A stretch of 64,000 nt of DNA from Comamonadaceae bacterium (GCA_013297875.1 JAAFIW010000009.1:62001-126000), one strand, 5' to 3'. Counted from the stretch's first letter, positions 8,344 through 18,663 are shown. The notes: generated by a model from the sequence alone, not told the origin. Numbers and translations are program-made.

Positions 8344-9341
8344 GAGCCCGCACCCGCTGCCACGGCCTGCGTGACCACGCTGCGCACGCGGGTGGTTTCA
8401 GCCTTGATGAAATCGGTGAGTGCCTTGGGCGCGCCGCCGTCGTTGCTGATGCCGGCTTTTTGCAGCTTTTGCCACACGTCCTGCTCGCGCAGCACCTCGC
8501 CCAGCTCCTTGTTCAGCCGGGCCGTCATCGTGGCGGGCATTTTGGCCGGGCCAAACAGGCCAAACCACACATTCATGTCGTAGCCCTTCAGGCGCGGGTG
8601 CTCGGCAAGCGCCGGTATTTGCGGCGCGGCGCGGGAGCGGTTGGGTGTGGTCACACCCAGCGGAATCATCTTGCCCGACTCGATGTGCGGCATGGCCGAC
8701 GACAGCACAAACACGCTGAATTCCACGTTGCCGCCCAGCACGTCCTGCACCATTTGCGCTGCGCCCCGGTAGGGCACGTGGCGGAAGGTGGTGCCGGCCA
8801 GCACATTGATCAGCTCGCCCGACATGTGCAGCGGCGTGCCCACGCCCGACGAGGCAAAGCTCAGCCGGTTGGGCTCGCGTTTGGCTTTGGCAAGGGCTTC
8901 GTCAATCGTTTTCACGCCCGCTTTGGGCCCAGCCACAAACACCATGGGCGTGGTGCCGATCAAGCCAATGGCCGTCAGATCGGTCTCGCCGTTGTATTTC
9001 ACAGCCGTGTTGAACAGCCGCGCAAGCGACACCTCGCTGCCCGAACCCAGCAGCAGGGTGTAGCCATCGGCCTGCGCATTGACCACCTTCTGCGCCCCAA
9101 TGGTGCCGCCCGCCCCGCCCACGTTTTCCACCACCACGGGGGTGCCCAGGCGCTTGGACAAGGGCTCGGCAATCGTGCGCGCCACCAGGTCCACACTGCC
9201 CCCGGCGGGGTAGCCCACCACCAGGGTGATGGGCTTGGCAGCGGGCCAGGTTTGGGCGGCAGCGGGGCTGGACAGGCCGGCAAGCCCGGCCAGGGTGACG
9301 ATGGCCAGAATGAGGCGGCGTGAAGCGTGATTGGGGCGCAT
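8340..9341 (-). CDS. Bug-family tripartite tricarboxylate transporter substrate-binding protein
   Basis: Periplasmic substrate receptor of the Bug/TctC family, greatly expanded in Comamonadaceae and relatives. It has 333 residues from ATG 9341 (MRPNHASRRLILAIVTLAG), giving a signal peptide ending SSPAAAQTWPA. Family landmarks are ITLVVGYPAGGSVDLVAR, a GGAGGTIGA loop, ADGYTLLLGSGSE and the HVPYRGAAQMVQDVLGG segment. No TctAB membrane subunits are nearby, the usual situation for Bug receptors. It is the first gene of the cluster with the deacylase and TAXI receptor. Confidence 0.93.
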   Translation of the reverse strand: MRPNHASRRLILAIVTLAGLAGLSSPAAAQTWPAAKPITLVVGYPAGGSVDLVARTIAEPLSKRLGTPVVVENVGGAGGTIGAQKVVNAQADGYTLLLGSGSEVSLARLFNTAVKYNGETDLTAIGLIGTTPMVFVAGPKAGVKTIDEALAKAKREPNRLSFASSGVGTPLHMSGELINVLAGTTFRHVPYRGAAQMVQDVLGGNVEFSVFVLSSAMPHIESGKMIPLGVTTPNRSRAAPQIPALAEHPRLKGYDMNVWFGLFGPAKMPATMTARLNKELGEVLREQDVWQKLQKAGISNDGGAPKALTDFIKAETTRVRSVVTQAVAAGAGS

Positions 9342-9493
9342 GACAAACTCCGATGTGTTAAGCAGACAAGCATAGGAAACAGGGAGATAAACCGTATGCA
9401 GCAAGCGCATAGGGACATGCGGATTTGCCTAAACACAATAGCTTTCCTGCGTTTGGTACGATGGTTTTTTATTGTTATGTTGAAGGCTTGGCT

Positions 9494-9742
9494 ATGAATA
9501 TCAATGAGCTTGCCTCCTTGCCTCTGGCTCAGCGCATGGAGGCGATGCAGGTTTTGTGGAATTCAATGACGCAGGATGAGGCGGACAAGCTCGTCGCGAT
9601 TCCCGCTTGGCACAAGTCCGTGGTACTTGAGCGCGTCAACCGACATGACGCTGGCCAAGAACCTGTCTTGTCATGGGACGAGGCCAAGCGCAGTATTCGC
9701 AGCGCGATAGAAGCCCGAAAAAACCCGGGTTCTGTGCAGTGA
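9494..9742 (+). CDS. Addiction-module antitoxin (Unstab_antitox / TIGR02574-like)
   Basis: Small antitoxin of 82 residues paired with the ParE/RelE-type toxin frame that follows. The start MNINELASLPLAQRMEAMQ at 9494 and the helix VLWNSMTQDEADKLVAIPAWH, followed by an RVNRHDAGQEPVLSWDEAK stretch and a short basic tail, match the family that ends in W-x-E-x-K-x-x-I. The stop overlaps the toxin GTG start (GTGA). Because the toxin is frameshifted, this antitoxin may be a remnant. Confidence 0.85.
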   Translation: MNINELASLPLAQRMEAMQVLWNSMTQDEADKLVAIPAWHKSVVLERVNRHDAGQEPVLSWDEAKRSIRSAIEARKNPGSVQ

Positions 9743-10052
9743 ACGGTTGCCAACGTATAGAGGTGGCCCAATCGGCAAGAGACGATCTGGAAGTTGGATT
9801 CTGGTTCTACGAGGCTCAGCAAACTGGAATTGGCGACTATTTTCTGAACGCCCTTCAATCTGATATTGACTCCCTGCTGCTATATGCAGGTGTACACGAG
9901 AAGCCGTTTGATCCACGTGTTTATAGACGTGTGTCGACGCGCTTTCCCTTGCGGTTTACTACACGCTAAGCGAAGATGTGGCGTGTGTTGTCGCAGTTCT
10001 GGACACACGGCGCGACCCGCGTCTTGTTCAGCACCGGGTGCAAGCCCATTAG
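9739..10052 (+). pseudogene. ParE/RelE-superfamily toxin, broken by a one-base frameshift
   Basis: From GTG 9739 the frame reads VNGCQRIEVAQSARDDLEVG and continues through FWFYEAQQTGIGDYFLNAL to RRVSTRFP, a ParE-like fold. At 9946-9950 (CCCTT) the frame shifts, and the natural frame gives an early stop at 9967-9969. Adding one base there restores LAVYYTLSEDVACVVAVLD and TRRDPRLVQHR, the expected last strands, ending at TAG 10052. Either a real one-base deletion or a sequencing error in a C run explains it. The antitoxin upstream is intact. Confidence 0.8.
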
Positions 10053-10073
10053 CGGTGTATCTGGCACATTGCC

Positions 10074-10958
10074 CTAGAGAACCTCCCAAACCTTCTGAAC
10101 CAAGGCATTGCGTGCCGCCCGTGGCCGGTGCAGGCGGATTTCGAAGCGTATGGCATCACCCGCACCACCGGCCAACACCAAGCGCCCGGCCTTCAGATCC
10201 GCAGCCACCAGCGCCTGCGGCAGCCAGGCCACGCCCGCGCCCTGCAGGGCCTGCTCGTGCAGCGACTCGGCAAAATCAGACTCGCACACGCCGTGCAAAT
10301 GCAGCTCGCGCGGGTTGCGGCTCAGGCCATCCTGAAAAATCTGCGCCAGTGCCAGCGAGGGTGCAAAGCCCAGCAGCGGCAGCGGTTTGCGTGCGGTGCC
10401 GGGCAATGCAAACAGCGGCTTGCCATCGGGCCGGGGCGCACACACGGGCACCAGCTCGTCTTGGCCCATCGCGCGGCTTTCAAACTGGCGCTCGTCCAGG
10501 GTCATCACCAGCCGGGGGTGGCTGTAGCTGAGCAGAAAATCAGCCCCGCCTTGCTCCAGCGCCTGCACGCCGTCGTGCACCGAGCCGGTGAGCATGCGCA
10601 GGCGAAACTCACCCACCGCGCGGCGCACATCGCGTGACCACGCAGGCACCGTGGTGCGTGACAGCGTGCGGCCCGTGGCCAGCGTCACCCAGTCGTCGCC
10701 ACCGGTCTGGCGGATGCGCGCCCGCACGTCGCTCAAGCTGGCCACTGCACGGCGGGCCACTGGCAGCAGCTCGTCGCCCGCTTCGGTCAAACCCATGGGC
10801 ACGCCGCTGCGGTTGATCAGGTCGGCACCCACCCACATTTCCAGCGAGCGAATGCGCCGCGAAAACTGCGGCTGCGTCACATGCCGCAGCACGGCAGCGC
10901 GCGAAAAGCTGCGCTCGCGCGCCAACACCACGAAGTCTTCCAGCCATTTGTGATCCAT
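10074..10958 (-). CDS. LysR-family transcriptional regulator
   Basis: DNA-binding regulator of 294 residues with an N-terminal winged HTH (about 1-60: LEDFVVLARERSFSRAAVLR, then VTQPQFSRRIRSLE) and a C-terminal periplasmic-binding-like effector domain. It is divergent from the EamA transporter gene, with only 23 bp between the start codons, so its promoter must overlap the neighbouring gene's control region. It probably regulates that exporter and itself. The inducer is unknown. Confidence 0.92.
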   Translation of the reverse strand: MDHKWLEDFVVLARERSFSRAAVLRHVTQPQFSRRIRSLEMWVGADLINRSGVPMGLTEAGDELLPVARRAVASLSDVRARIRQTGGDDWVTLATGRTLSRTTVPAWSRDVRRAVGEFRLRMLTGSVHDGVQALEQGGADFLLSYSHPRLVMTLDERQFESRAMGQDELVPVCAPRPDGKPLFALPGTARKPLPLLGFAPSLALAQIFQDGLSRNPRELHLHGVCESDFAESLHEQALQGAGVAWLPQALVAADLKAGRLVLAGGAGDAIRFEIRLHRPRAARNALVQKVWEVL

Positions 10959-10981
10959 GGCGGCACACTACCATTCCTCAC

Positions 10982-11905
10982 ATGTCCACCTCCCCACCCG
11001 CCACCCCACCGACCACCCGCCCTGCCCGCAAAGACCAGCTGGACGCCACCGCCATCGCGCTGCTTTTGGCCTGCTGCGCGTTCTGGGGCTTCCAGCAGGT
11101 GCTGGTCAAAGCCACCCTGCCCGAGCTGCCGCCGGTGTACCAGGCGGCCATCCGCTTCATCGGGGCCTGCGCCTTGTTGCTGCTGTGGTGCGCGGTGCGG
11201 CGCGTGCCCTTGTGGCAGCGCGATGGTTCGCTGGGCGCTGGTCTGCTGGCGGGCTTGCTGTTTGCGGCCGAGTTTGTCTGCCTGTTTGTGGGTTTGCAGC
11301 ACACCACGGCCTCGCGGCTGACGGTGTTTTTGTACACCTCGCCCTTTTGGGTGGCAGCTTTGTTGCCGCTGTGGCTGCCATCGGAGAAGTTGCGGCCGGT
11401 GCAGTGGGCAGGCCTGGCCTGCGCATTTGCGGCCGTGGTGTTTGCGCTTCGCGAAGGGTTTGCAGGCAGCGCCGGTGCCACCTGGCAGGGCGATCTGCTG
11501 GCACTGGCCGCGGGCATGTTCTGGGGCTTGACGACGGTGGCGATCCGCAGCTCGGCGCTGGCACGCGTGTCGCCTGAAAAGCTGCTGTTTTACCAAGTGG
11601 CGGTGAGTGCGGCGGTGCTGCCCTTTGCTTCCATGGCGCTCGGCGAGCACTGGCCATGGACCTTCAGCCCGTTTGCCATCACCTCGCTGCTGCTGCAAAC
11701 CGTGGTGGGCGCATTCGCCAGCTACCTGGCGTGGATGTGGCTGCTGGGCCGCTACAACGCCACGCGGCTGTCGGTGTTTGTGTTTTTAACGCCGGTGTTT
11801 GCGCTGGGCTTTGGCGCGCTGTGGCTGGGCGAGGCCATTACCACCACCCTGGTGCTGGCCTTGGGTTTGGTGGCGTTGGGCATTGTGTTGGTGAACCGGC
11901 GGTAA
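10982..11905 (+). CDS. EamA/DMT-superfamily exporter
   Basis: Inner-membrane transporter of 307 residues with ten predicted TM helices in two EamA repeats. The first begins TAIALLLACCAFWGFQQVLV; the second begins GDLLALAAGMFWGLTTVAIR; both have the FWG signature. Such proteins export amino acids, nucleobases or other metabolites. Transcribed away from the adjacent LysR gene, its likely regulator. The substrate cannot be predicted. Confidence 0.92.
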   Translation: MSTSPPATPPTTRPARKDQLDATAIALLLACCAFWGFQQVLVKATLPELPPVYQAAIRFIGACALLLLWCAVRRVPLWQRDGSLGAGLLAGLLFAAEFVCLFVGLQHTTASRLTVFLYTSPFWVAALLPLWLPSEKLRPVQWAGLACAFAAVVFALREGFAGSAGATWQGDLLALAAGMFWGLTTVAIRSSALARVSPEKLLFYQVAVSAAVLPFASMALGEHWPWTFSPFAITSLLLQTVVGAFASYLAWMWLLGRYNATRLSVFVFLTPVFALGFGALWLGEAITTTLVLALGLVALGIVLVNRR

Positions 11906-11914
11906 ATTACCAAC

Positions 11915-11967
11915 GCTACACAATGAATAGCTGCTTGAGCAATAAACACATGGGCGGATGGGCCTTT
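11915..11967 (+). repeat. Dispersed GCTAY/TGCTTGAGCA repeat
   Basis: GCTACA-N-ATAGCTGCTTGAGCA followed by ACATGGGCGG, in the convergent gap between the EamA and molybdopterin-protein genes. Confidence 0.85.
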
Positions 11968-12002
11968 TGACCATGAATTCGCTCTGTGCGCCTGCAAGGC
12001 TC

Positions 12003-12785
12003 TCAAATGCCCGCGTACCACTGATAGCCGCGGTCTTCCCAGAAGCCACCCTTGCCGCCTTGCAGGGCCGCAAAGCTTTCCACCAGCTCCAGCCGCATCA
12101 GGTATTTGGCCTGTTTGTATCCCAGCTGGCGCTCCACCCGCAGGCGCAGCGGCGCGCCGTTGGTCACTGGCAGGGTGGCACCGTTGAGCGCGTATGCCAG
12201 GATGGTTTGCGGGTGGTAGGCGTCGTCCATGTCGATGCTCTCGTAATACGACACGTCGGGGCGCCCCGCGCCCGCACCAAAGGTGTCGGCACAGTGAAAC
12301 ACCACAAAGCGCGCCTGGGGCTTGGGCACCACCTGCGCCATCAGCTGGGCCAGCGGCACACCCGTCCATTGGCCAATGGCGCTCCAGCCTTCCACACAGT
12401 CGTGCCGCGTGATCTGCGTGCGCGCGGGCATGGCCTTGAGCTGCGCCAGGCTCAGTGCGGCGGGTTTTTCCACCAGGCCATCAATCACCAGACGCCAGTC
12501 GGCAAACTGGTTGCGTGCCAGCGCCAGGTACTGCGGCACTTGGGGGTTGGTGTTGCCATTGCCACGAAAGGTAGGCGACAGGTCGGCCATCGTGAACTCT
12601 TGCGCCATGGAGCGGCGGCCGCCCAGAAACTGATGCACGCTCTGGCTGAGCAACTCGCCGGTTTGCAGCACCTTGGGAAACCACTCGGTGGCCCCCAGGC
12701 GGTCACAGCCGGCCAATGTCATGGCGGCCAGGCCTGATGCGGTGCGCACCAGCAGGTTTCGACGGGTGGATGTGGGCTGGCTCAT
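12003..12785 (-). CDS. Molybdopterin-dependent oxidoreductase (sulfite oxidase fold, MsrP/YedY-like)
   Basis: Predicted Moco enzyme exported by the Tat pathway. It has 260 residues from ATG 12785. The leader STRRNLLVRTASGLAAMTLAGC has the double arginine and also a lipobox Cys. The oxidoreductase domain has LVIDGLVEKPAALSLAQLKA, and ITRHDCVEGWSAIGQWTGVP with the Cys that ligates molybdenum. It continues with FHCADTFGAGAGRPDVSYYE and a GAPLRLRVERQLGYKQ segment. The gene overlaps the cytochrome b gene by 4 bp, so the heme protein is its likely electron partner, a counterpart of the MsrPQ logic with a different membrane partner. Substrate unknown. Confidence 0.88.
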   Translation of the reverse strand: MSQPTSTRRNLLVRTASGLAAMTLAGCDRLGATEWFPKVLQTGELLSQSVHQFLGGRRSMAQEFTMADLSPTFRGNGNTNPQVPQYLALARNQFADWRLVIDGLVEKPAALSLAQLKAMPARTQITRHDCVEGWSAIGQWTGVPLAQLMAQVVPKPQARFVVFHCADTFGAGAGRPDVSYYESIDMDDAYHPQTILAYALNGATLPVTNGAPLRLRVERQLGYKQAKYLMRLELVESFAALQGGKGGFWEDRGYQWYAGI

Positions 12786-13660
12786 GAAGAGGCTCCTGGC
12801 GTAGTGGGGCTGGCTTTGTCGACCGTGATGCGGTAGTTGCCGGTGATCATGGAGCGCATGTGGTTCCACAGGCCGCTGATGATGACTTCAAACACATGGA
12901 TGAACACAAAGGCCACCAGCAGCCAGGCCACCACAAAGTGAATCGTGCGCGCGGCCTGCCGCCCGCCCAACAAATCAACCCAGCCTGGAAAGAACGAATT
13001 CATCCAAGGCGACATGGCCCAACCGCCCAGAATGATCAGCGGCAGCAGCACAAAAATTACCACCAGGTAAGCCAGCTTTTGCAGCACGTTGTAGCGCTTG
13101 GCCGCCTCGCCGTGCGGGTGCTTGAACTGGATGTGCTCGATGATGGAGCGCCCCATGCCCCGCCAGTCTGCGCGGGTGGGCCACAGGTCGCGCGACAGGT
13201 GGCGGCTGGCCACCGCGTGCAGCACATAAAACACGCCGTTGATCACCAGCAACCAGGCAAAAAAGAAGTGCCACAAGCGCCCCTCAGACAGCGAGTAGTA
13301 GCTGGGAATCGTCATCCACGACGGAAAGGCCACGCGGCTGGGCGAACCACTGGCCCCGGTGGACACGCCCAGCAGGCCGGTGGTGTCAAACGAATAACCC
13401 AGCACCGTGGTGATGCCGCGAACCTGGCCCCCCACGTTCTGGGCCTCAATGGTGAGCACCGACGGCCTGCCGGTGTAAGACGATTTGCCCCAGTCCAGCG
13501 ACGGATGGGCATTGAAAATCATCAGCCCGCTCATCAACAACACGGTGAGCGACAGCACATTGACCCAGTGCATCACGCGCACGGCCAGGGAATGGCGCTT
13601 GTACAGATAAGAGCTGCCAGGCGGTGGTGCGGCGGCAGTGGATGACGGTACTTGACCCAT
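12782..13660 (-). CDS. Di-heme-type cytochrome b, partner of the molybdopterin oxidoreductase
   Basis: Integral membrane electron carrier of the cytochrome b561 / hydrogenase b-subunit type. It has 292 residues with about four TM helices. Histidines likely to bind heme are in RVMHWVNVLSLTVLLMSG, RLWHFFFAWLLVINGVFYVL (with a further HAVASRH) and TIHFVVAWLLVAFVFIHVFE. It is first in the operon and its stop overlaps the start of the molybdopterin protein (ATGA). It probably shuttles electrons between the quinone pool and the periplasmic Moco enzyme. Confidence 0.88.
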   Translation of the reverse strand: MGQVPSSTAAAPPPGSSYLYKRHSLAVRVMHWVNVLSLTVLLMSGLMIFNAHPSLDWGKSSYTGRPSVLTIEAQNVGGQVRGITTVLGYSFDTTGLLGVSTGASGSPSRVAFPSWMTIPSYYSLSEGRLWHFFFAWLLVINGVFYVLHAVASRHLSRDLWPTRADWRGMGRSIIEHIQFKHPHGEAAKRYNVLQKLAYLVVIFVLLPLIILGGWAMSPWMNSFFPGWVDLLGGRQAARTIHFVVAWLLVAFVFIHVFEVIISGLWNHMRSMITGNYRITVDKASPTTPGASS

Positions 13661-13882
13661 GGTGATCTTTCGCAGAAGGTTGGGTGTGCAACCATACGGC
13701 TGAATCAGCCCTCGAGCATTGCCTGAACATCCCGAAAATTAGCCCGTATGGCCGCCACAGCATAGCCACTCATCCGCATATTTCACCGGGATCGCCGTTT
13801 TGAGCGTTTTCACTCGAGCTGTGGCTGTAACCGGTACCCTGGCTGGGCAAGGCTGGAAACGACGGGCTGTTCTCAGCCAATT

Positions 13883-13932
13883 GGGCTACTGTCCCATATA
13901 TTGATTGCTCGGGCCGCTACGCAATTTATAGC
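13883..13932 (-). repeat. Degenerate copy of the dispersed repeat
   Basis: Reads CCCATATATTGATTGCTC, then a degenerate core GGGCCGCTA, then a TATAGC arm. It is the most diverged copy in the window. It lies in the 295-bp gap 13661-13955, which otherwise shows nothing recognisable. Confidence 0.55.
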
Positions 13933-13955
13933 AACCAGGAGATGCTCAGTCTCCA

Positions 13956-14585
13956 TCAGTCACCCGCTGACGCGACGAGTTTCAAGCCCAAGCCCATCAT
14001 GACCGCTCCAGCCATTCGGTCTACCCAAGTTTTGTAGCTCAGGTAAGCCCGGCGGGGGGCGGGTGAAGACAGCAGCATGGCAACGATGGTGTACCAGCCC
14101 GTCTCGATTGCAAACACAACCAGAATCAACAGGGCCGCAAACAGCCATGAAAAAGACTGTGGCAAGAACGCTGCAAACACGCTGGCGTAGACGATGGCAG
14201 TTTTCGGGTTGCTGGCTTGGGTGGCGAACCCCAACCAGAACGAGCGCCGCAGTGGTGTTGACGCCATTACTGCGTGCTCCGAGACATTCAATGGCGCTTT
14301 AGCGGCACCGAAAATGCGAAACCCCAGATAGCAAAGATAAAGACCGCCTGCAATCTTCAAACCAAGATACAGCGCTGGAACGGCCAACAGAACGGCCTGA
14401 AGACCCAGCAGCGCTGCCACGGCGAACACCACACCTCCCAGCCCCATGCCGAGCGCGGCGCAAATGCCGTGAGCGCGCGAACTGGCCACCGCCATCCGCG
14501 CAACCATCACGAAACTAGGGCCGGGGCTGACGACCCCCACGATGAGTGCGCCCATGATGCCAATCAAACCCATGAGCTCGTGCAT
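13956..14585 (-). CDS. LysE/RhtB-family amino-acid exporter
   Basis: Inner-membrane exporter of amino acids or related metabolites, 209 residues from ATG 14585 (MHELMGLIGIMGALIVGVV); an ATG eight codons upstream is less likely. Six TM helices; the family motif SPGPSFVMVARMA is near residue 20, followed by GICAALGMGLGGVVFAVAAL. It lies 30 bp downstream of gap in the same direction and may be read through from it, though no functional link is evident. Confidence 0.88.
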   Translation of the reverse strand: MHELMGLIGIMGALIVGVVSPGPSFVMVARMAVASSRAHGICAALGMGLGGVVFAVAALLGLQAVLLAVPALYLGLKIAGGLYLCYLGFRIFGAAKAPLNVSEHAVMASTPLRRSFWLGFATQASNPKTAIVYASVFAAFLPQSFSWLFAALLILVVFAIETGWYTIVAMLLSSPAPRRAYLSYKTWVDRMAGAVMMGLGLKLVASAGD

Positions 14586-14615
14586 AAAGCCTCCGTAACC
14601 AAACCACAAAACCGC

Positions 14616-15689
<1,074 letters not shown>

Positions 15690-15694
15690 TCAAA

Positions 15695-16297
15695 TTACCG
15701 CCTGCAACCCAACAAACCGCGCCGACTGTCTTCAAAGTAGCGCAGGCCGTCTGGGCACACCAGTTTGGTTGTGGGCACGGCGGTGCGCGGCGGGGCAAAG
15801 CAGTTGAACGTCTGGGTCTTTTTGTTGATGCCTGAACGGGTCATTTTCCAGCCCGCAGGGCAGGCGGTGGCTGTGGGAGCGGTGGCGGCTGACGGGGCAG
15901 ACGATGCGACCGGTGCCGCCGCAGGCGCAGGTGCCACAGCAGCCACCACCAATTGCACGGTCTGCCGCCTGCCACCGCAGCGCGGCTTGCCGGCAATGCT
16001 CAGCGGCTCCACGGTGAGCTCGTAAGTGCCGGGCTGTGCATAAGTGTGGCTGGCAACGAAGGGAATGTTTTTAGGGTCCAGCAGGTTCACGTCGTCGGCC
16101 TGGCCATCGTCCCAGCTCAGGCGTATGCCGCAGTTCACGCCGCTCAAAATCTCCAAGCCCACCGTGGCTTTGGCTGACTCGCCGGCCTTGATTTGCGCGG
16201 GCTCCACGCTGATGGAGGTAATCAGCTGCGCGTGGCTTGCACCGGACAGCGAGACTGCGCAGGCCAGCAGCAGGGAGCGCAAGTGTGCGGCATTCAT
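15695..16297 (-). CDS. Secreted protein with PKD-like domain and Cys-containing tail
   Basis: Not a recognised family member. It has 200 residues with a clear signal peptide (LLLACAVSLSGASHAQ). An Ig/PKD-like region with a Cys pair follows (VGLEILSGVNCGIRLSWDDG, then SHTYAQPGTYELTVEPLSI). An Ala/Pro linker of about 35 residues (APAPAAAPVASSAPSAATAP) leads to a tail with four Cys (ACPAGW, NCFAPP, VCPDG, LGCRR). Periplasmic or cell-surface location is likely. It sits between tkt and gap in the same direction; the repeat between it and gap makes tight coupling doubtful. Confidence 0.75.
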   Translation of the reverse strand: MNAAHLRSLLLACAVSLSGASHAQLITSISVEPAQIKAGESAKATVGLEILSGVNCGIRLSWDDGQADDVNLLDPKNIPFVASHTYAQPGTYELTVEPLSIAGKPRCGGRRQTVQLVVAAVAPAPAAAPVASSAPSAATAPTATACPAGWKMTRSGINKKTQTFNCFAPPRTAVPTTKLVCPDGLRYFEDSRRGLLGCRR

Positions 16298-16318
16298 GGC
16301 GCGGTTTAGAAGAGGGTT

Positions 16319-18373
16319 TTAGCGCGACAGCACCGCCAGCACGGTCTCGGCCACGTTCTCAGCCGTGAAACCAAAGTGCTTGAACAGCACCGGCGCGGGC
16401 GCTGATTCGCCATAGGTGTCGATGCCCACAACGGCGGCGCAACCGTATTTCCACCAGCCGTCGCTCACGCCCATTTCCACCGCAATGCGGGGCAGTTTGG
16501 GCGGCAGCACGCTGTTTTTGTAGTCGGTGGTTTGGCGGTCAAACGTGGTGGTGGAGGGCATGGAAACGACTCGAACCGCTACTTTTTGGGTAGCAAGCAG
16601 TTCTTGCGCTTTCAGTGCCAGCTGCACCTCGGAGCCGGTGGCAATCAACACGGCTTGGGTTTTTTTGTTCAGGCCCACTTCGGATGGCTCGGCCAGCACG
16701 TAAGCGCCTTTGCTGATGTCTTGCAGGTCGGCCTTTGGCGCGTAGCTGATGTTTTGGCGGGACAGCAGCAGCGCCGTGGGGCGGCTGGCGTTTTGTAGCG
16801 CCACGGCCCAGGCAATGGCAGTTTCTGCGGTATCGCCGGGGCGCCACACATCCAGATTCGGAATCAGGCGCAAGGACGCTGCATGCTCGACAGACTGGTG
16901 CGTAGGCCCGTCTTCGCCCAAGCCAATGCTGTCGTGGGTGAACACGTGGATCACGCGCTGCTTCATCAGCGCAGCCATGCGGATGGCGTTGCGGCTGTAG
17001 TCGCTGAACGTGAGGAAGGTGCCGCCATACGGGATGTAGCCACCGTGTAGGGCCACGCCATTCATGATGGCGGCCATCCCGAATTCGCGCACGCCATAGT
17101 TGATGTGTCTTCCGATCTGGCCCGTTTCGGTTTTCACCACATCGCCCGCCACATCAAAGCGCAAAGGCGGGGTGCTCTTGGTGTTGGTCAGGTTGGAGCC
17201 GGTCAAATCGGCGCTGCCGCCCAGCAGCTCGGGCAGGGCAGCAGTAAAGGCCTCCAGCGCCAACTGGCTGGCCTTGCGCGAGGCCACGGTTTCGGCCTTG
17301 GCGTGGGCAGCCTGGGCGGTGTCCGCCGCCAGTGTGGCAAAGCCCTTGGGCAGTTGGCCTTTCATGCGGCGGGTGAACTCGGCGGCAAGCTGGGGGTGGG
17401 CGGTTTTGTAGGCTGCAAAGCGCACGTCCCACTCGGTCTCGGCCGTCAGGCCTCTGGCCTTGGCGTCCCACGCGGCATACACGTCTTGCGGAATCTGGAA
17501 AGGCTCATGCGGCCAGTTCAAGGCTTCGCGGGTGAGCTTGATCTCGTCTGCGCCCAGCGGCTCGCCGTGAGCCTTGGCGGTGTTGCCACGGTTGGGGCTG
17601 CCTTTGCCAATGTGGGTTTTGCAGATGATGAGGGTGGGGCCATCGGTGTTGTTTTTAGCGTCGGCCAAGGCGCGGCTGACGGCTTGCACATCGTGGCCGT
17701 CGATAGGCCCGATCACGTGCCAGCCGTAGGCCACAAAGCGCTGAGCGGTGTTGTCGATGAACCAGGGTTTCACTTGTCCATCAATGCTGATGCCGTTGTC
17801 GTCATACAGCGCCACCAGCTTGTTTAATTTCCAGGCGCCCGCCAGTGCGCAGGCCTCGTGGCTGATGCCTTCCATCAGGCAGCCATCCCCCAAAAACACG
17901 TAGGTGTGGTGGTTGACGATATCGTGGCCGCTCTGATTGAACTCAGCCGCGAGCAGCTTTTCAGCCAACGCCATGCCCACCGCGTTGGTAATGCCCTGGC
18001 CCAGCGGGCCGGTGGTGGTTTCCACCCCAGGGGTAATGCCGTGCTCGGGGTGGCCTGCGGTTTTTGAGCCGATTTGGCGGAAGTTCTTCAGCTCGGCCAT
18101 GGGCAGCTTGTAACCGGTGAGGTGCAGCAGCGCATAAATCAGCATGGAGCCATGGCCGTTGGACAGCACAAAGCGGTCGCGGTCAAACCACTGCGGGTTG
18201 CGCGGGCTGTGCTTCAAGTGGCCATGCCACAGGGCGACCGCCATGTCGGCCATGCCCATGGGTGCACCAGGGTGGCCTGAGTTGGCTTGCTGCACGGCGT
18301 CCATTGAAAGCGCGCGGATGGCATTGGCCATGTTGGCCTGGATGGCGTCTGTAGGGGTAGGGGTATCGGCCAT
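16319..18373 (-). CDS. tkt: Transketolase
   Basis: Thiamine-diphosphate enzyme transferring two-carbon ketol units in the pentose phosphate pathway. It has 684 residues from ATG 18373, about the usual length. N-terminal [22 protein letters not shown]/Mg site [14 protein letters not shown] with [14 protein letters not shown]; pyrimidine-domain [19 protein letters not shown]; and [20 protein letters not shown], all conserved. First of the tkt / secreted protein / gap series. An upstream in-frame ATG (18427) would add a leader unlike the family and is not chosen. Confidence 0.98.
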   Translation of the reverse strand: MADTPTPTDAIQANMANAIRALSMDAVQQANSGHPGAPMGMADMAVALWHGHLKHSPRNPQWFDRDRFVLSNGHGSMLIYALLHLTGYKLPMAELKNFRQIGSKTAGHPEHGITPGVETTTGPLGQGITNAVGMALAEKLLAAEFNQSGHDIVNHHTYVFLGDGCLMEGISHEACALAGAWKLNKLVALYDDNGISIDGQVKPWFIDNTAQRFVAYGWHVIGPIDGHDVQAVSRALADAKNNTDGPTLIICKTHIGKGSPNRGNTAKAHGEPLGADEIKLTREALNWPHEPFQIPQDVYAAWDAKARGLTAETEWDVRFAAYKTAHPQLAAEFTRRMKGQLPKGFATLAADTAQAAHAKAETVASRKASQLALEAFTAALPELLGGSADLTGSNLTNTKSTPPLRFDVAGDVVKTETGQIGRHINYGVREFGMAAIMNGVALHGGYIPYGGTFLTFSDYSRNAIRMAALMKQRVIHVFTHDSIGLGEDGPTHQSVEHAASLRLIPNLDVWRPGDTAETAIAWAVALQNASRPTALLLSRQNISYAPKADLQDISKGAYVLAEPSEVGLNKKTQAVLIATGSEVQLALKAQELLATQKVAVRVVSMPSTTTFDRQTTDYKNSVLPPKLPRIAVEMGVSDGWWKYGCAAVVGIDTYGESAPAPVLFKHFGFTAENVAETVLAVLSR

Positions 18374-18518
18374 CGTGTGGGGCTTTCGGGGGTGCTTAAG
18401 GGCGCTCGGGGCAAGGGTGCGGGACAAGAGTGGCGGATTTTAAGGGCCTTGCACTTGCGTGAATTCCATCGCGGTTTCAGCCACCGTAGCGGTATATGAA
18501 TGCTCTAAAGTCGCACCA

Positions 18519-18661
18519 GGGCACTTCTGGAAATTCAGATTTTCGGGATGAAGTGCTAGGCGCACGGAGCGCAGGACACCGGAATGCACTTCAGTGCATG
18601 AGGATTCCGAGCACCGCGCAACAACGCAATTCGCCCGAAAAATGAATTTACAGAAGTGCCC
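18519..18661. repeat. 143-bp imperfect palindrome upstream of speD
   Basis: Arms 18519-18547 and 18634-18661 are near-perfect inverted repeats (GGGCACTTCTG and TTTCGGG blocks, one indel and a few mismatches). The centre holds a perfect palindrome ATGCACT-TC-AGTGCAT at about 18584-18599. The right arm ends 2 bp before the speD ATG, so the speD leader is built from this element. MITE-like or a large REP; no coding potential. Confidence 0.8.
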
Positions 18662-18663
18662 AC

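Noticed and set aside
16575-16615. GCTACTTTTTGGGTAGC and a nearby TTGCGC in tkt that resemble the dispersed repeat
   Set aside because: The core TGCTTGAGCA is disrupted by extra bases and the encoded protein matches transketolases generally, so chance is the better explanation.
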